A DNA stretch of 64,000 nucleotides from Streptomyces humicola (GCF_024436035.1 NZ_JANFNG010000034.1:1-64000), one strand, 5' to 3'; positions 27,588-36,849 are shown, counted from the first letter of the stretch. The notes: generated from the letters alone by a model not told the origin. Translations and numbers: made by a program.

Positions 27588-28317
27588 GAAGCTGTGACCA
27601 AAGCGATTTTGGGGCTTGAGGATCGGACGGGGTTTCGGCTCTCGGTTCCGTTCGAGTGATCGCGTACCAGCCGGCGCATGAAGGAAGGGCCTCCTGCACA
27701 GCTCGGAGATGTCGAGTCACCGGAGCAGGAGGAGGCCCTGTTGTCCCAGTCTGTCGCTTCCGCTATTGCGGCGTCCAACTGCGGCGTGTCGGACTGTGAT
27801 TGCCTCGCGCACCGGTTCGGCAACGCCGCCGACCACGAGGACCGCGAGCGCCGCTACCCCAGCGATCTCACCGACGCCGAGTGGGCCGTGGTACGCGACG
27901 CGCTGCCGCTGCCGCGCTGGCTGGAGGGTCGCGGCGGCCGCCCGGAGGGCTACTGCCACCGCACCATGGTCGACGCCGTGCTCTACCTGGTCGACGGCGG
28001 CATCAAGTGGCGGGCGATGCCCGCCGACTTCCCTCACTGGCGGGCCGTCTACCGCTTCTTCCGCCGCTTCCTGACCCAGGGCCTGCTCACCGAGCTGCAC
28101 GACCGGCTGCGCCGCCGGCTACGGGTCAAGGAGGGCCGTGACCCGGAACCGTCCGCGGGGATCATCGACTCCCAGTCGGTCAAGGCCGACGCCACCGTGG
28201 GTGCTGCCACACGCGGCTACGACGGCGGCAAGAAGATCAACGGCCGCAAGCGCCACCTGGTGGTGGACTGCCTGGGCCTGCTGCTGGCCGTGCTGGTCAC
28301 CCCCGCCTCCACCACCG
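27587..28317 (+). repeat. 731-bp inverted repeat, left copy
   Basis: This segment is repeated in inverse orientation at 29514-30244 (paired positions sum to 57831). Translations and the flanking non-coding bases I compared are identical. It contains the IS5 left end and the first 213 codons of the transposase. Confidence 0.9.
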
Positions 28318-28529
28318 ACCGCGACGCCGCAACCGTGATGCTGCCGTGCCTGCGCGAGAGGTACTTCCGCCTGAGGCTGATCTGGGCCGACAGCAGCTAC
28401 AGCGGCGCCCTGGTCGAGTGGGCCCAACGGGCGCTGCACCTGGCGCTCACGGTGGTCAAGCGCACCGAGGCCACCACGGGGTTCCAGGTGCTGCCCCGCC
28501 GCTGGGTGATCGAGCGCACCAACGGCTAG
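27678..28529 (+). pseudogene. IS5-family transposase, 3' end lost
   Basis: This is a DDE transposase of the IS5 group, 283 codons as read. The N-terminal DUF4096-like part (YPSDLTDAEWAVVRDALP) and three catalytic acids are present: IIDSQSVK, LIWADSSYSG and the Glu in RRWVIERT. The reading frame stops four codons after that Glu, where IS630 sequence begins, so the last 25 or so residues typical of the family are missing. It may be inactive. Its first 213 codons are duplicated in the inverted copy at 29494-30153. Confidence 0.85.
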
Positions 28530-28612
28530 TGCTGTGACCGCATAGGTTCGCCGGGTTGGTGGTCGTGGCGGTTGGATGTGCGGTGACGTCCGATCCGACC
28601 GCTGGAGGTGCG

Positions 28613-29614
28613 GTGGCCGAGCCTGTCCGTGTGCGCAGACTGACCGACCAGGAGGGGCAGAAGCTGCAGCAGATCGTGCGCCGGGGGAGCACCAACTCGG
28701 TGCGCTATCGGCGCGCGATGCTGCTGCTGGCCTCGGCCGGCGGCAACCGGGTTCCGGTGATTGCCCAGCTGGTGCAGGCCGACGAGGACACCGTCCGGGA
28801 CGTGATCCACCGTTTCAACGAGATCGGGCTGGCCTGCCTGGACCCTCAGTGGGCGGGAGGCCGTCCCCGCCTGCTCAGCCCTGATGACGAGGACTTCGTC
28901 ATCCAGACCGCCACCACCCGACCGACCAAGCTCGGCCAGCCCTTCACCCGCTGGTCACTGCGCAAGCTGGTCGCCTACCTGCGCAAAGTCGACGGCCGCG
29001 TGATCCGCATCGGCCGCGAGGCGTTACGCGGCTTGCTCGCCCGCCGCGGCGTCACCTTCCAGCGCACCAAGACGTGGAAGGAGTCCCCGGACCCCGACCG
29101 CGAGGCGAAGCTGGACCGGATCGAGGTAGTCCTGGACAGCTTCCCGGACCGGGTCTTCGCATTCGACGAGTTCGGCCCGCTCGGGATCCGGCCCACCGCG
29201 GGCTCGGGCTGGGCGGAACGCAAACGCCCCGACCGGTTGCCCGCTACCTATCACCGCACCCACGGGGTGCGGTACTTCCACGGCTGCTACTCGGTCGGCG
29301 ACGACACCCTGTGGGGCGTCAACCGGCGCAGGAAGGGCGCCGCCAACACGCTGGCCGCGCTGAAGTCGATCCGTGCCGCCCGGCCCGACGGCGCCCCGAT
29401 CTACGTGATCCTGGACAACCTGTCCGCCCACAAGGGCACCGACATCCGCCGCTGGGCCAAGAAGCACAAGGTCGAGTTGTGCTTCACCCCGACCTACGCC
29501 TCGTGGGCGAACCCGGTGGTGGAGGCGGGGGTGACCAGCACGGCCAGCAGCAGGCCCAGGCAGTCCACCACCAGGTGGCGCTTGCGGCCGTTGATCTTCT
29601 TGCCGCCGTCGTAG
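28613..29614 (+). pseudogene. IS630-family transposase, 3' end replaced
   Basis: This is an IS630/Tc1-type transposase with an N-terminal helix-turn-helix region (VIAQLVQADEDTVRDVIHRF) and a DDE core (VFAFDEFGPLG, VILDNLSAHKG). The GTG at 28613 is preceded by GGAGGTGCG. Homologues continue after TPTYASWANP with the third catalytic Glu and about 60 more residues; here the sequence switches at about 29513 into antisense IS5 DNA, giving a nonsense tail. The catalytic Glu and C-terminus are lost, so it should be inactive. Confidence 0.88.
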
Positions 29615-30153
29615 CCGCGTGTGGCAGCACCCACGGTGGCGTCGGCCTTGACCGACTGGGAGTCGATGATCCCCGCGGACGGTTCCGGGTCACGGCCCTC
29701 CTTGACCCGTAGCCGGCGGCGCAGCCGGTCGTGCAGCTCGGTGAGCAGGCCCTGGGTCAGGAAGCGGCGGAAGAAGCGGTAGACGGCCCGCCAGTGAGGG
29801 AAGTCGGCGGGCATCGCCCGCCACTTGATGCCGCCGTCGACCAGGTAGAGCACGGCGTCGACCATGGTGCGGTGGCAGTAGCCCTCCGGGCGGCCGCCGC
29901 GACCCTCCAGCCAGCGCGGCAGCGGCAGCGCGTCGCGTACCACGGCCCACTCGGCGTCGGTGAGATCGCTGGGGTAGCGGCGCTCGCGGTCCTCGTGGTC
30001 GGCGGCGTTGCCGAACCGGTGCGCGAGGCAATCACAGTCCGACACGCCGCAGTTGGACGCCGCAATAGCGGAAGCGACAGACTGGGACAACAGGGCCTCC
30101 TCCTGCTCCGGTGACTCGACATCTCCGAGCTGTGCAGGAGGCCCTTCCTTCAT
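29494..30153 (-). pseudogene. IS5-family transposase, second copy, truncated
   Basis: This is an inverted copy of the first two thirds of the IS5 transposase at 27678, identical for 213 residues, then six residues read from IS630 DNA before a stop. It keeps the first catalytic Asp (IIDSQSVK) but lacks the second Asp and the Glu, so it cannot be active. Confidence 0.88.
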
Positions 30154-30244
30154 GCGCCGGCTGGTACGCGATCACTCGAACGGAACCGAGAGCCGAAACC
30201 CCGTCCGATCCTCAAGCCCCAAAATCGCTTTGGTCACAGCTTCT
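29514..30244 (-). repeat. 731-bp inverted repeat, right copy
   Basis: This is the inverse copy of 27587-28317. Its outer end (30244) falls inside the 3' end of an EACC1-type gene. Its inner end is the junction with the IS630 gene. Confidence 0.9.
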
Positions 30245-30473
30245 GAAGCCAGGTGACCAGCGACTTGGCAAGGGCAACCCCTGCACCGCCGGACCCTAAG
30301 GCAACAGTGAGCACCTCCATAGCACCGCCCAGGTGAGTCGGGTCGGGAGGAGGCTTCTCCCAGGCGATGCCGCCCCGCAACTCGGGCTCGTCGTGCAACC
30401 AATCCCACAAGGCAGCGCGTTCCCCGACATCGTCGCCGCCGCTCAGAGCAATCCGCGCCCGCACCTCGCCCAC
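30234..30473 (-). pseudogene. EACC1-type conflict-system protein, C-terminus cut by IS
   Basis: The reading frame (about 79 residues from the GTG at 30473, with GTG 30464 and 30539 as alternatives; GGAGGGAGGG lies upstream) resembles the effector-associated constant component EACC1. It shows a strand (ARIALSGGDD), then LWDWLHDEPELRGGIAW, PTHLGGAMEVLTVALGSGGA and ALAKSLVTWLQ. EACC1 proteins are small adaptors in predicted Streptomyces conflict systems with caspase- or CATRA-like effectors. Homologues as I know them continue about 40 residues beyond the VTWL helix; here the frame ends after QKL in a TGA supplied by the IS5 end, so the C-terminus is lost. No effector gene is nearby. The family call rests on recall of motif pattern. 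Confidence 0.6.
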
Positions 30474-30899
30474 CCTCCCTCCACGGTCGGTGATCGTCAC
30501 GCAGCCGGCATGACGCCCCGGCCTCATCGCTGTGATCACCGCAGCAAGTGCCCATCGTAAGAGGAGGGTTCGCCACCATGCCAGTGATCACGCTGCGCTT
30601 CGTGGCCCCGCGGAAACACCAGGCAACACCGACGGCACGCACTGCGCAGGGGTCTCTATCACACGGGCTGCCGCGTACGGCCGCTGCCGTGGCCGCGGTG
30701 GCGGCCGTAGGCGGCTATACCGGTGGCCGCCTCCGGCGAGGCGCTCGACTGCCCAGGCCCACGACGAGGCGTTCCTGCGCGGAAATGACCGGCCGTCCCC
30801 CAGCTTCCCCGCGGGCGTCACTCTCGGCCATGTGGGGGCGAGTTGGCGTTTCTGGCGTGGCCTGCATGCTAGCGTCGTTGCCGGGGAGGGATGTGGGGC
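30474..30899. other. 426-bp region without a clear gene
   Basis: This lies between the divergent EACC1-type remnant and the next plus-strand gene. A plus-strand frame starting at 30581 has a good GGAGGG site but its translation soon becomes Arg/Pro-rich and looks non-coding. It may be the degraded 5' end of a gene. Promoters for both neighbours are expected here; none is recognisable. Confidence 0.3.
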
Positions 30900-31379
30900 A
30901 TGAGTGACGCGGTGGTGTTCCAGTTCTCGGCGGGTTGGTGTGAGCTCGCCTTGGGCTCCGGTGCGCAGCGGCGCGCTTTCCGGGCGACCGGGATCGATGA
31001 TGCCTTCCGGCACCTGGCTCAGGCCGTCGCAGCCCTGGCCCATCCGGAGCCCGAGACGTGTCTGCAGGCGGTGCTGTGGGGCGATGAGCCGGGCGGGGTC
31101 TTCCTGGACTTCGCTACGGTCGCGCCCGATCACCTTGCCCTGGTGGTGCACGCGCTGGCGATCCCGAATTGGATCACCGGCACTGCGGCGCAGTGGATGC
31201 CGATCCGGGGCGAGGTGCTGCTGAAGCAGCTGGCGCCCCGCCAGGAGCTCGTCACGGCCTTCCTGCATGGCTTCACCGCGGCCGGTGCCACTGCCGGGCC
31301 GGACGGCTCGATCGCGGGCTGGCCGCATCCGTATCCGGCAGCGGCCGTCACCGAGATCCGCGACGCACTGGGCGGCTGA
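30900..31379 (+). CDS. conserved-looking hypothetical protein, 159 aa
   Basis: The product is 159 residues with no signal peptide or membrane segment. The ATG at 30900 has GGAGGG 9 bases upstream; an ATG at 30891 directly follows that site and is less likely. The protein has mixed alpha/beta character (VVFQFSAGWCELALGSG, then a helical DAFRHLAQAVAALAH, then LQAVLWGDEPGGVFLDFATV), consistent with a small globular immunity- or ligand-binding-type fold. I do not recognise the family. Codon use is normal for the window. Confidence 0.65.
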   Translation: MSDAVVFQFSAGWCELALGSGAQRRAFRATGIDDAFRHLAQAVAALAHPEPETCLQAVLWGDEPGGVFLDFATVAPDHLALVVHALAIPNWITGTAAQWMPIRGEVLLKQLAPRQELVTAFLHGFTAAGATAGPDGSIAGWPHPYPAAAVTEIRDALGG

Positions 31380-31440
31380 CCTCTCCGCCCTACTGACCCG
31401 CCGAGTTCGATGCTCGGCTGAAGAGAAACGGGGATTTGTC

Positions 31441-32277
31441 ATGAACTTATCGAATATCTTCCGTGTCGTGAGTCGGCTCGGCGTGCTGGCCGTCGTGGTG
31501 ACGTTGGCGTGGTTTGTCACGAGCGCCGCCGGTGCTGCCGCGGTGACCACCACCGTTCCGGCCGGGGGCTTCCAGGACTGCTTCGCCCCCAATGCGGACG
31601 CGAACCATCTGGTCACCTCCGTGGACAACCAGGACACCTACCGCACCGTCGCATTACGCTGCGGCAGCGCCAGCACCTTCGGCGTCCTGCACATCAACGC
31701 CGGCCACCCGCCGTTCAACGCGACCACGGTGCAGTGCATCGAGCACGTCTTGAGCACGGCCCCCTACGAAGGGCCGGCGTCCGGCAAGGACAACGTCTCC
31801 TACACCATCTCCAACCGCCAGCTGGACGCCATCGTGATCGTCAACGTCGACACCGACAACGTGGTGACCGCCTACACCTCGCAGGGCGGCAGCCCCCGCA
31901 GCAACGACTGGGACGGCTGCGTGTCCATCCCGGCCTCCGCCCAGCACACACCGAACGTCACAGTCACGCCGCAGACGGCGGGTTCCTGCTGGCAGGAGTG
32001 GTTCGGCAACCGCTCGGTGTGCATCGCGGTGAACGGCACCAAGCTGCACGTCAACACGCTCGGCGCGGGCGAGAGCTATGAGAGCTTCGACGACACCGGC
32101 TGCGCGACACCGCTGCTGTTCGCAGGCGGCCGGCTGTTCCGCATCGGATCCAACACCTGCGGCCGCGGCCTCCTCTCCCAGAACTTCGCCATGAACAACG
32201 ACTTCCCCAACAACCTCCGCCTCTGCCTGGGCTGGACCGACATCGACCACCGCGGCTGCCTCACCATCCACGACTGA
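31441..32277 (+). CDS. secreted protein, 278 aa, unknown
   Basis: The ATG at 31441 opens a typical signal peptide (basic start, hydrophobic VVSRLGVLAVVVTLAWFVTS, then AAGAAA as likely cleavage zone). The mature domain is rich in Asn, Thr, Gly and Cys (about ten Cys, even numbers suggesting disulfides). It includes GGFQDCFAPNADANHLV and LRLCLGWTDIDHRGCLTIHD. No catalytic motif is visible. It should be exported. A long G/C palindrome lies just after its stop. Confidence 0.7.
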   Translation: MNLSNIFRVVSRLGVLAVVVTLAWFVTSAAGAAAVTTTVPAGGFQDCFAPNADANHLVTSVDNQDTYRTVALRCGSASTFGVLHINAGHPPFNATTVQCIEHVLSTAPYEGPASGKDNVSYTISNRQLDAIVIVNVDTDNVVTAYTSQGGSPRSNDWDGCVSIPASAQHTPNVTVTPQTAGSCWQEWFGNRSVCIAVNGTKLHVNTLGAGESYESFDDTGCATPLLFAGGRLFRIGSNTCGRGLLSQNFAMNNDFPNNLRLCLGWTDIDHRGCLTIHD

Positions 32278-32579
32278 CCCCGAAGACGCAGATGGCGGTG
32301 GGGGGGGGGGGGGGGGGCCCCCCCCCCCCCCCCCACCGCCGTCACCGAGACCGTACTGCTCAGCAGACAGCGAGCGCCGTCAGCCGAGGCCACGCTCCAC
32401 GCGGCGCAGCTGCTCGTGCGAACACCGGCTTAGATCCTTCCCACCAGGCGGTTGGCGGTCGTTGCGCGCGGGGTGACCAGGCGGAGTGGGACGTCCGCGC
32501 GCGGGCGAGCCGTCCGGAGTCTGTGATCGCTTTCCTCGGGTGGGTGGCTGCTGCAATGCTGTTCTGGAATGCTTGACCT
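32278..32579. other. 302-bp intergenic region
   Basis: This interval holds the perfect G/C palindrome at 32294-32340, then non-coding sequence leading to the next gene. The ribosome site before the ATG at 32580 is weak (GGAATG 9 bases upstream). No other element is visible. Confidence 0.4.
32294..32340. repeat. G18/C17 palindrome with GGCGGT/ACCGCC arms
   Basis: GGCGGT followed by 18 G, then 17 C and ACCGCC, forms an almost perfect 47-bp palindrome with no loop, 16 bp after the stop of the secreted-protein gene. It could act as a very stable hairpin terminator or G-quadruplex-forming tract. Such a run is also a classic place for assembly or sequencing error, so the true length is uncertain. 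Confidence 0.7.
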
Positions 32580-33389
32580 ATGTCTGAGGGGGAATTGTCA
32601 GGCGGTGGGGGCAATCACCATGCCCGTCGACGCAAATCCACAGCCTTGGCGGTTACGGTGACCGCGGTCCTGGCCGCGGTTGTACACCTGGTGTGGCCGC
32701 ACATCAGGTTCGATGCAATCACGGTGACGTTACTAGTGATCGCGATAATCCCCTGGCTGGGCGAGATCTTCGACAGCATCACCCTGCCCGGCGGCGCAGG
32801 CGTGCAGTTCCGGAAGCTGACCGCGCGGGTGGAGGAGGCCGAGGCGGCCACAGCCCGCCTGGAACGGGAGGTGGAAGGAGCCGCCGACACCTCCCAGGTT
32901 GCCCTGACCGCCGCGCAGGAACACACCGCAGGTGAGCTCGCCGCCGACCCGGCAGAGACGGTGGATCGGCTGGCAGCCGACTATCTGGCCCTACGCCAGT
33001 CCCTGCCCGCAGGGACGGAGCGTACTCGCCTGATGCAGCAGGTGTTCGGAGAACTGGTCCGGGAGACGGCGCGTATCCCCGACCCGCCGATTGCCTCCTG
33101 GCTCGAGTCGGAGAACGGTGGACTGCGGCTCGCCGCCTACACGCGCCTTTTCCTCAAGCCGGATCCCCAGTATCTGGAGGCACTGCTCGACGCCGTCATC
33201 AAGGATGACTTTGCTTTCAACGTCAGCCGGGGAATCCGTGCGCTGGAGAACGTCATCGACATCATCGGCCCGGCACAGATCCGTGTGGGAACAGTCCACC
33301 GGCTCCGCATGTACTTCGGAGAGCTGCCGGAAGGCAACCGCAAGAAACACCTACGCCGTCTCCTGGACCGCTTTCCCGAGCTGGCCTGA
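32580..33389 (+). CDS. membrane protein with coiled coil and helical C-domain
   Basis: The product is 269 residues. A short polar head with a His/Arg cluster precedes two membrane helices (ALAVTVTAVLAAVVHLVW and ITVTLLVIAIIPWLGEIF, about 22-65). A coiled coil (KLTARVEEAEAATARLEREV, about 78-100) and a cytoplasmic helical domain (about 120-269) follow. The latter has repeat-like helices (LRLAAYTRLFLKPDPQYLEA, VSRGIRALENVIDIIG). No enzyme motif is seen. It could be a membrane-anchored sensor or scaffold. It appears monocistronic. Confidence 0.65.
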   Translation: MSEGELSGGGGNHHARRRKSTALAVTVTAVLAAVVHLVWPHIRFDAITVTLLVIAIIPWLGEIFDSITLPGGAGVQFRKLTARVEEAEAATARLEREVEGAADTSQVALTAAQEHTAGELAADPAETVDRLAADYLALRQSLPAGTERTRLMQQVFGELVRETARIPDPPIASWLESENGGLRLAAYTRLFLKPDPQYLEALLDAVIKDDFAFNVSRGIRALENVIDIIGPAQIRVGTVHRLRMYFGELPEGNRKKHLRRLLDRFPELA

Positions 33390-33667
33390 AATAGGCCGCC
33401 GACACCGTGGACGTGGCCTCTGGGCGCGTTCGGTTGAACCGCGCGGCCACCGGGTGCGAGCAGCCCGGAATCAGGCCGGCCCGGCCGCGGATGCGGCTCG
33501 CACAGCTCGATCCGGTGAAAGGTCCGGCACGGATGTCGGCTGGGGTGTTCGCGGCTGGCGCTGATCGGACGGCCCGCCTCCTGATAACCGACATCCGGGC
33601 GGGACCACCACCAACAGCAGCCCTCCTCCGAACTCCCAATAGACAGAGGAGTTAGCAGCCAGGAATC

Positions 33668-34357
33668 ATGGCCGTCATGTCTGCCACCGCCCGCCCGTCG
33701 CGCCGGTTCGGCGAGAAGCGCGCCGTATGGATCCTGGTCGCGGGCGCGATCAGCGGCCTGACCGCGGCGGTGTGCTTTGCTACGGTGCGCATCGCATCGC
33801 TGCTGTTGGTCTCCACGTCTCCGGCAGTGGGCGCCGCGTGGTGGGGTGTGGCCGCCGGGACAGTGGCGACAGTGCTCGCCACCGCAACCTTTTATATCCG
33901 GGGAAGAGCGAAGGACTTCCTGTCGGCGCTGTGGCTGCTCGTAGCCCCTGCAGTGGCGCTCGCAGGCGCCGCATGGCTGCTCACTAGCGCAGCCCATGAA
34001 CTGCTCGACAAATTCGTGAAGCCAACGCTACCGGTGGCGGCGGCGCTCTCCGACTGCCACGAGGTATCGAGTGGTGAAGGCGGTGACCACCACGACACGG
34101 TGTGCACCTTCACCTGGCGGTACGACGGCCGGACGTGCAGCGCCACTGCGGACGGCGCTGGGGAAGACACCGTACCGCCGGCGGTCAAGGTGATCCGGAT
34201 CGACTCGCGTGACCCATGCCGCTCGTCACTAATCGACCCGTATGGACTGCGCCTTACGACGCCTGTCCTGCTGGGCGTCCTCGGCCTAGCGGCGACATTC
34301 TCCTCCGCACGCGGGTACCGCGCACTCGTCGCTGCGCTCCGCGAGGAATACACATGA
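33668..34357 (+). CDS. multi-pass membrane protein, unknown
   Basis: The product is 229 residues with three hydrophobic helices in the first 115 residues, a polar loop with four Cys (about 135-195, including DSRDPCRSS) and a last helix near residue 205. The Cys loop would be extracytoplasmic, between helices 3 and 4, and could form disulfides. The general layout recalls DUF3592-like membrane proteins, but I would not assign it. A second start, ATG 33677, is possible. Confidence 0.6.
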   Translation: MAVMSATARPSRRFGEKRAVWILVAGAISGLTAAVCFATVRIASLLLVSTSPAVGAAWWGVAAGTVATVLATATFYIRGRAKDFLSALWLLVAPAVALAGAAWLLTSAAHELLDKFVKPTLPVAAALSDCHEVSSGEGGDHHDTVCTFTWRYDGRTCSATADGAGEDTVPPAVKVIRIDSRDPCRSSLIDPYGLRLTTPVLLGVLGLAATFSSARGYRALVAALREEYT

Positions 34358-34492
34358 CCAGCGCAGACCGGATCACGAGCGTCAGGCGAGTACGTCAACG
34401 CCTCTCGGCGACGGGTGAATCCCGTCGTGTCGCGTCTGTTGGGGGCGGGTACGGCTTCGGCAACTGGCCGCCGTTTTGAGGGAGGTTGTGGG

Positions 34493-35749
34493 GTGGGGAA
34501 GGCGAGCCGGGGCAAGCGGGAGCGCAGCAGGGACCGGGCCGGGCAGTGGATGGCATCCCGCGCGGCGCTGACGGCGCAGAGGCTTCGTAGGCTGTCGCTG
34601 CGTGACCTGTCGGGTAATCCATGGGTGCAGATGATGCTCGCCTCCAACATCAACAACGTGATCGGCGAGCTGCATGGCGTGCTGCTCCACAGCGATCTCT
34701 CGGACGTGGCCGACGATCCGGCGGGCCTGGAGTGGGATGCGGCGATGTCGATGACGTTGGGCAAGCAGGGGTTTAGGCCGCCGTGGCCGCGGGCGCCGCG
34801 GGAGGTCGCCGCGTGGCAGATCCGGCAGATCGGGAAGTTGCTGCGGCAGGCGGAGGTCTTCGTTATCTCCCCGGCCGCGCACGCCGCGGTGATGGCTGCA
34901 GCGGCGACGCTCGAGCCGGCCGACGTCAGCACCCTGGACCGCGACCGGGACGTGATCGTGCCCATCGGGTTGCTGGTGCTGCCCGAGCCGGTTGTGGTCG
35001 TCAACCGTACCGGCTCGCTGTCGGACACCGCGGCGTTCGGCTGGCAGTTCGTCACCCAGCATCAGGTCCTGCCCACCGCGCAGTACGCGGGCGTGCGGGT
35101 GACGACGTTCATGGACCGCGACGGGCCGGTTCAGCCGGCCGAGTGGCAGTTGGCGGTCCGTCAGGCGCGCGCGTCCGGGACTCCGCTTCCGCCGTTGGTG
35201 CCGGATGGCATGTACGGGATGCGGGGGGATGGGTGCCTGGCGGAGGAGAGCACCGAGACGATGGCGGATCTGTCCGAGCGGCACCGTCAGCTGCAGAAGG
35301 CGCTCACCCAGGCCTCCCAGTGGCGCTCCGAGCCGGTGCCCGAGATGGGGGAGTGGGGCGGGGGCCGTGTCGAGGACCCGTTCGACGACTTCGCGGGCCG
35401 CTACATGTTCGCGTTCTGGCGGCTCATCAGCCAAGGAATCACGGCCGCTGACCAGCCCCAGGCGCCGTTCGGGCCGCGGACGGCCGCCGACCGCGGCGGC
35501 GGTTCTGAGCCGGACGATCCCGAGGTTCGGGTCATCCGGCTCACGGCTCCGGCCCCGCGTACGACGGATACGCCGGGGGAGAAGAAGGCGCGGGTGTACC
35601 ACCACCGGTGGCCAGTGCGGATGCACAAGGTCCGGCAGTGGTATCCGAGTCGCCAGGAGCATCGGGTGATCTGGCGCGGCCCCTACATCAAAGGACCGGC
35701 CGATGCGCCGCTGATGATGGGCGAGAAGGCCTACCTCGTGGACTCCTGA
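34493..35749 (+). CDS. hypothetical protein with conserved-looking C-terminus
   Basis: The product is 418 residues. I chose the GTG at 34493 because GGGAGG lies 7 bases upstream; the frame stays open further 5' but without a ribosome site. The protein is soluble, with a basic start and long helices. It ends in a strikingly Trp/Tyr/Arg-rich tail (HHRWPVRMHKVRQWYPS and HRVIWRGPYIKGPADAP, last 55 residues). In my recollection this kind of tail recurs in proteins from actinobacterial plasmids, integrative elements and phages. No catalytic motif is visible. Confidence 0.7.
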   Translation: MGKASRGKRERSRDRAGQWMASRAALTAQRLRRLSLRDLSGNPWVQMMLASNINNVIGELHGVLLHSDLSDVADDPAGLEWDAAMSMTLGKQGFRPPWPRAPREVAAWQIRQIGKLLRQAEVFVISPAAHAAVMAAAATLEPADVSTLDRDRDVIVPIGLLVLPEPVVVVNRTGSLSDTAAFGWQFVTQHQVLPTAQYAGVRVTTFMDRDGPVQPAEWQLAVRQARASGTPLPPLVPDGMYGMRGDGCLAEESTETMADLSERHRQLQKALTQASQWRSEPVPEMGEWGGGRVEDPFDDFAGRYMFAFWRLISQGITAADQPQAPFGPRTAADRGGGSEPDDPEVRVIRLTAPAPRTTDTPGEKKARVYHHRWPVRMHKVRQWYPSRQEHRVIWRGPYIKGPADAPLMMGEKAYLVDS

Positions 35750-35957
35750 CCGCAGCCGTGTGCGCCGTGGAGACCGGGTCGGACGGATCACGGGCGCCGG
35801 TTGAGGACGTGGGACGCGCCAGAGTGCATATGGGCGGTGGTCCTGCCAGCGGTCGCCGAATCCTTGGCCAGCGGGGAGTTGACCCGCCGGACAGCGTGAC
35901 GGTGCCTCGAACCCCTACTCGGCGCTCCATCTGCCGACAGGGGCGTGTGGATCCCGA

Positions 35958-36266
35958 TCAGGGGGTGGTGGTGAGCGCGTCGACCAGGACGCGCAGTTGC
36001 AGCATGACGGCGGCGGGTACCTTGTCGGCGGCCTGGTCGAAGACCTCGGTGGCGGGTTCGAGGACGTCGATGAGCCGGCCGCCGCGTGCGTCCGGCGGCA
36101 CCTTTCGCAAGGCAGCGCGGAGGAACTGCGCGTCCCAGCGGCCGCGGGCGAGTTCGTCGGCGAGCTCCCGCTCGCCCGGCTGGGGTACCCACCGGTGTGT
36201 CCGGTACGCGTCCAGTAAGACAGCCGCGTCGCGGCGCAGTGCCTCGGCCAGCGGGGTAATGATCAC
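35958..36266 (-). CDS. small hypothetical protein, 102 aa
   Basis: The product is 102 residues, helical, soluble and well composed for coding (MIITPLAEALRRDAAVLLDA start, LRVLVDALTTTP end). The ribosome site upstream of the ATG is not strong. There is no recognised family. It stands alone between non-coding stretches. Moderate confidence that it is a gene. Confidence 0.45.
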   Translation of the reverse strand: MIITPLAEALRRDAAVLLDAYRTHRWVPQPGERELADELARGRWDAQFLRAALRKVPPDARGGRLIDVLEPATEVFDQAADKVPAAVMLQLRVLVDALTTTP

Positions 36267-36557
36267 ACCCGGCCCAACGAGCCGCAGCCGCGTGCGGCAT
36301 GGGAGCGGCAGACCGTCCCCGCCTGGCCGGCACGGTGAGGCGGGGACGGTGGGTGTCCTCCTCTTCTTCTTTTCGGCACGGGGAGGACGTTGCCTTCCGG
36401 ACGGGAAGGTCCGACGCAGCAGCGTCTGCCCTTCTCATTGGCGGGTACGGCTCGGCATACCCGCTCCGGCTTCGTCGATACCGGCGGCGGCTTCTCCCAC
36501 CGCCCCGGCACGGTGTCTTGGGAGTCGGCATGAGCGCCGACGTCCCGGCGGCCACGT

Positions 36558-36776
36558 GCAGGGAGGCAGGTCCTGCTGGTTGTTCTGGTAGATGTAGTCG
36601 AGGCTGATGTAGACATTCCTGCGGCCCTGGTCGTTGGTGGTTGCTACCCAGATGTCACTGGCGCGGCCGAAGGCGTTGAACCATTCGCCGTGGGTCCAGC
36701 AGGAGAACCAGCGCGGGCCCGGCCCCACGTCACCGGCGTAGGTGGCCTCCTTGGCATCGGGTGCGGTGTGGTCCAA
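36558..36776 (-). pseudogene. fragment of secreted SH3-like domain protein
   Basis: About 70 codons (GPRWFSCWTHGEWFNAFG, DIWVATTNDQGRRNVYISL, NNQQDLPPC) look like the C-terminal SH3-type domain of secreted actinobacterial proteins. Two conserved Cys could form a disulfide. There is no signal peptide and no convincing start; the frame runs on past the natural end into Arg-rich sequence. I read it as a gene remnant. Confidence 0.35.
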
Positions 36777-36849
36777 CTCCTGGTAGACGACAACCAGTCG
36801 CTGCGGGCCGGGTTGTTCTGATTCCCTGCAGGTCGGCCGTGAAGTGCTG

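Larger units (their letters stand above)
27587..30244. mobile_element. nested IS scar: inverted IS5 ends flanking broken IS630
   Basis: This block consists of IS DNA only. A nearly complete IS5-family transposase (plus strand) is cut at its 3' end by an IS630-family transposase. That gene is in turn cut at about 29513 by a second, inverted and shorter copy of the same IS5 sequence. The outer limits are set by the point where the two IS5 copies stop matching (27587 and 30244). Outside lie an immunity-like gene on the left and an EACC1-type gene on the right, so a rearrangement with loss of DNA is likely. None of the three transposase genes is complete. Confidence 0.85.

Noticed and set aside
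32300-32576. Open frame starting in the poly-G tract
   Set aside because: It is made of Gly and Pro codons from the homopolymers followed by Arg-rich sequence with no ribosome site; not a gene.
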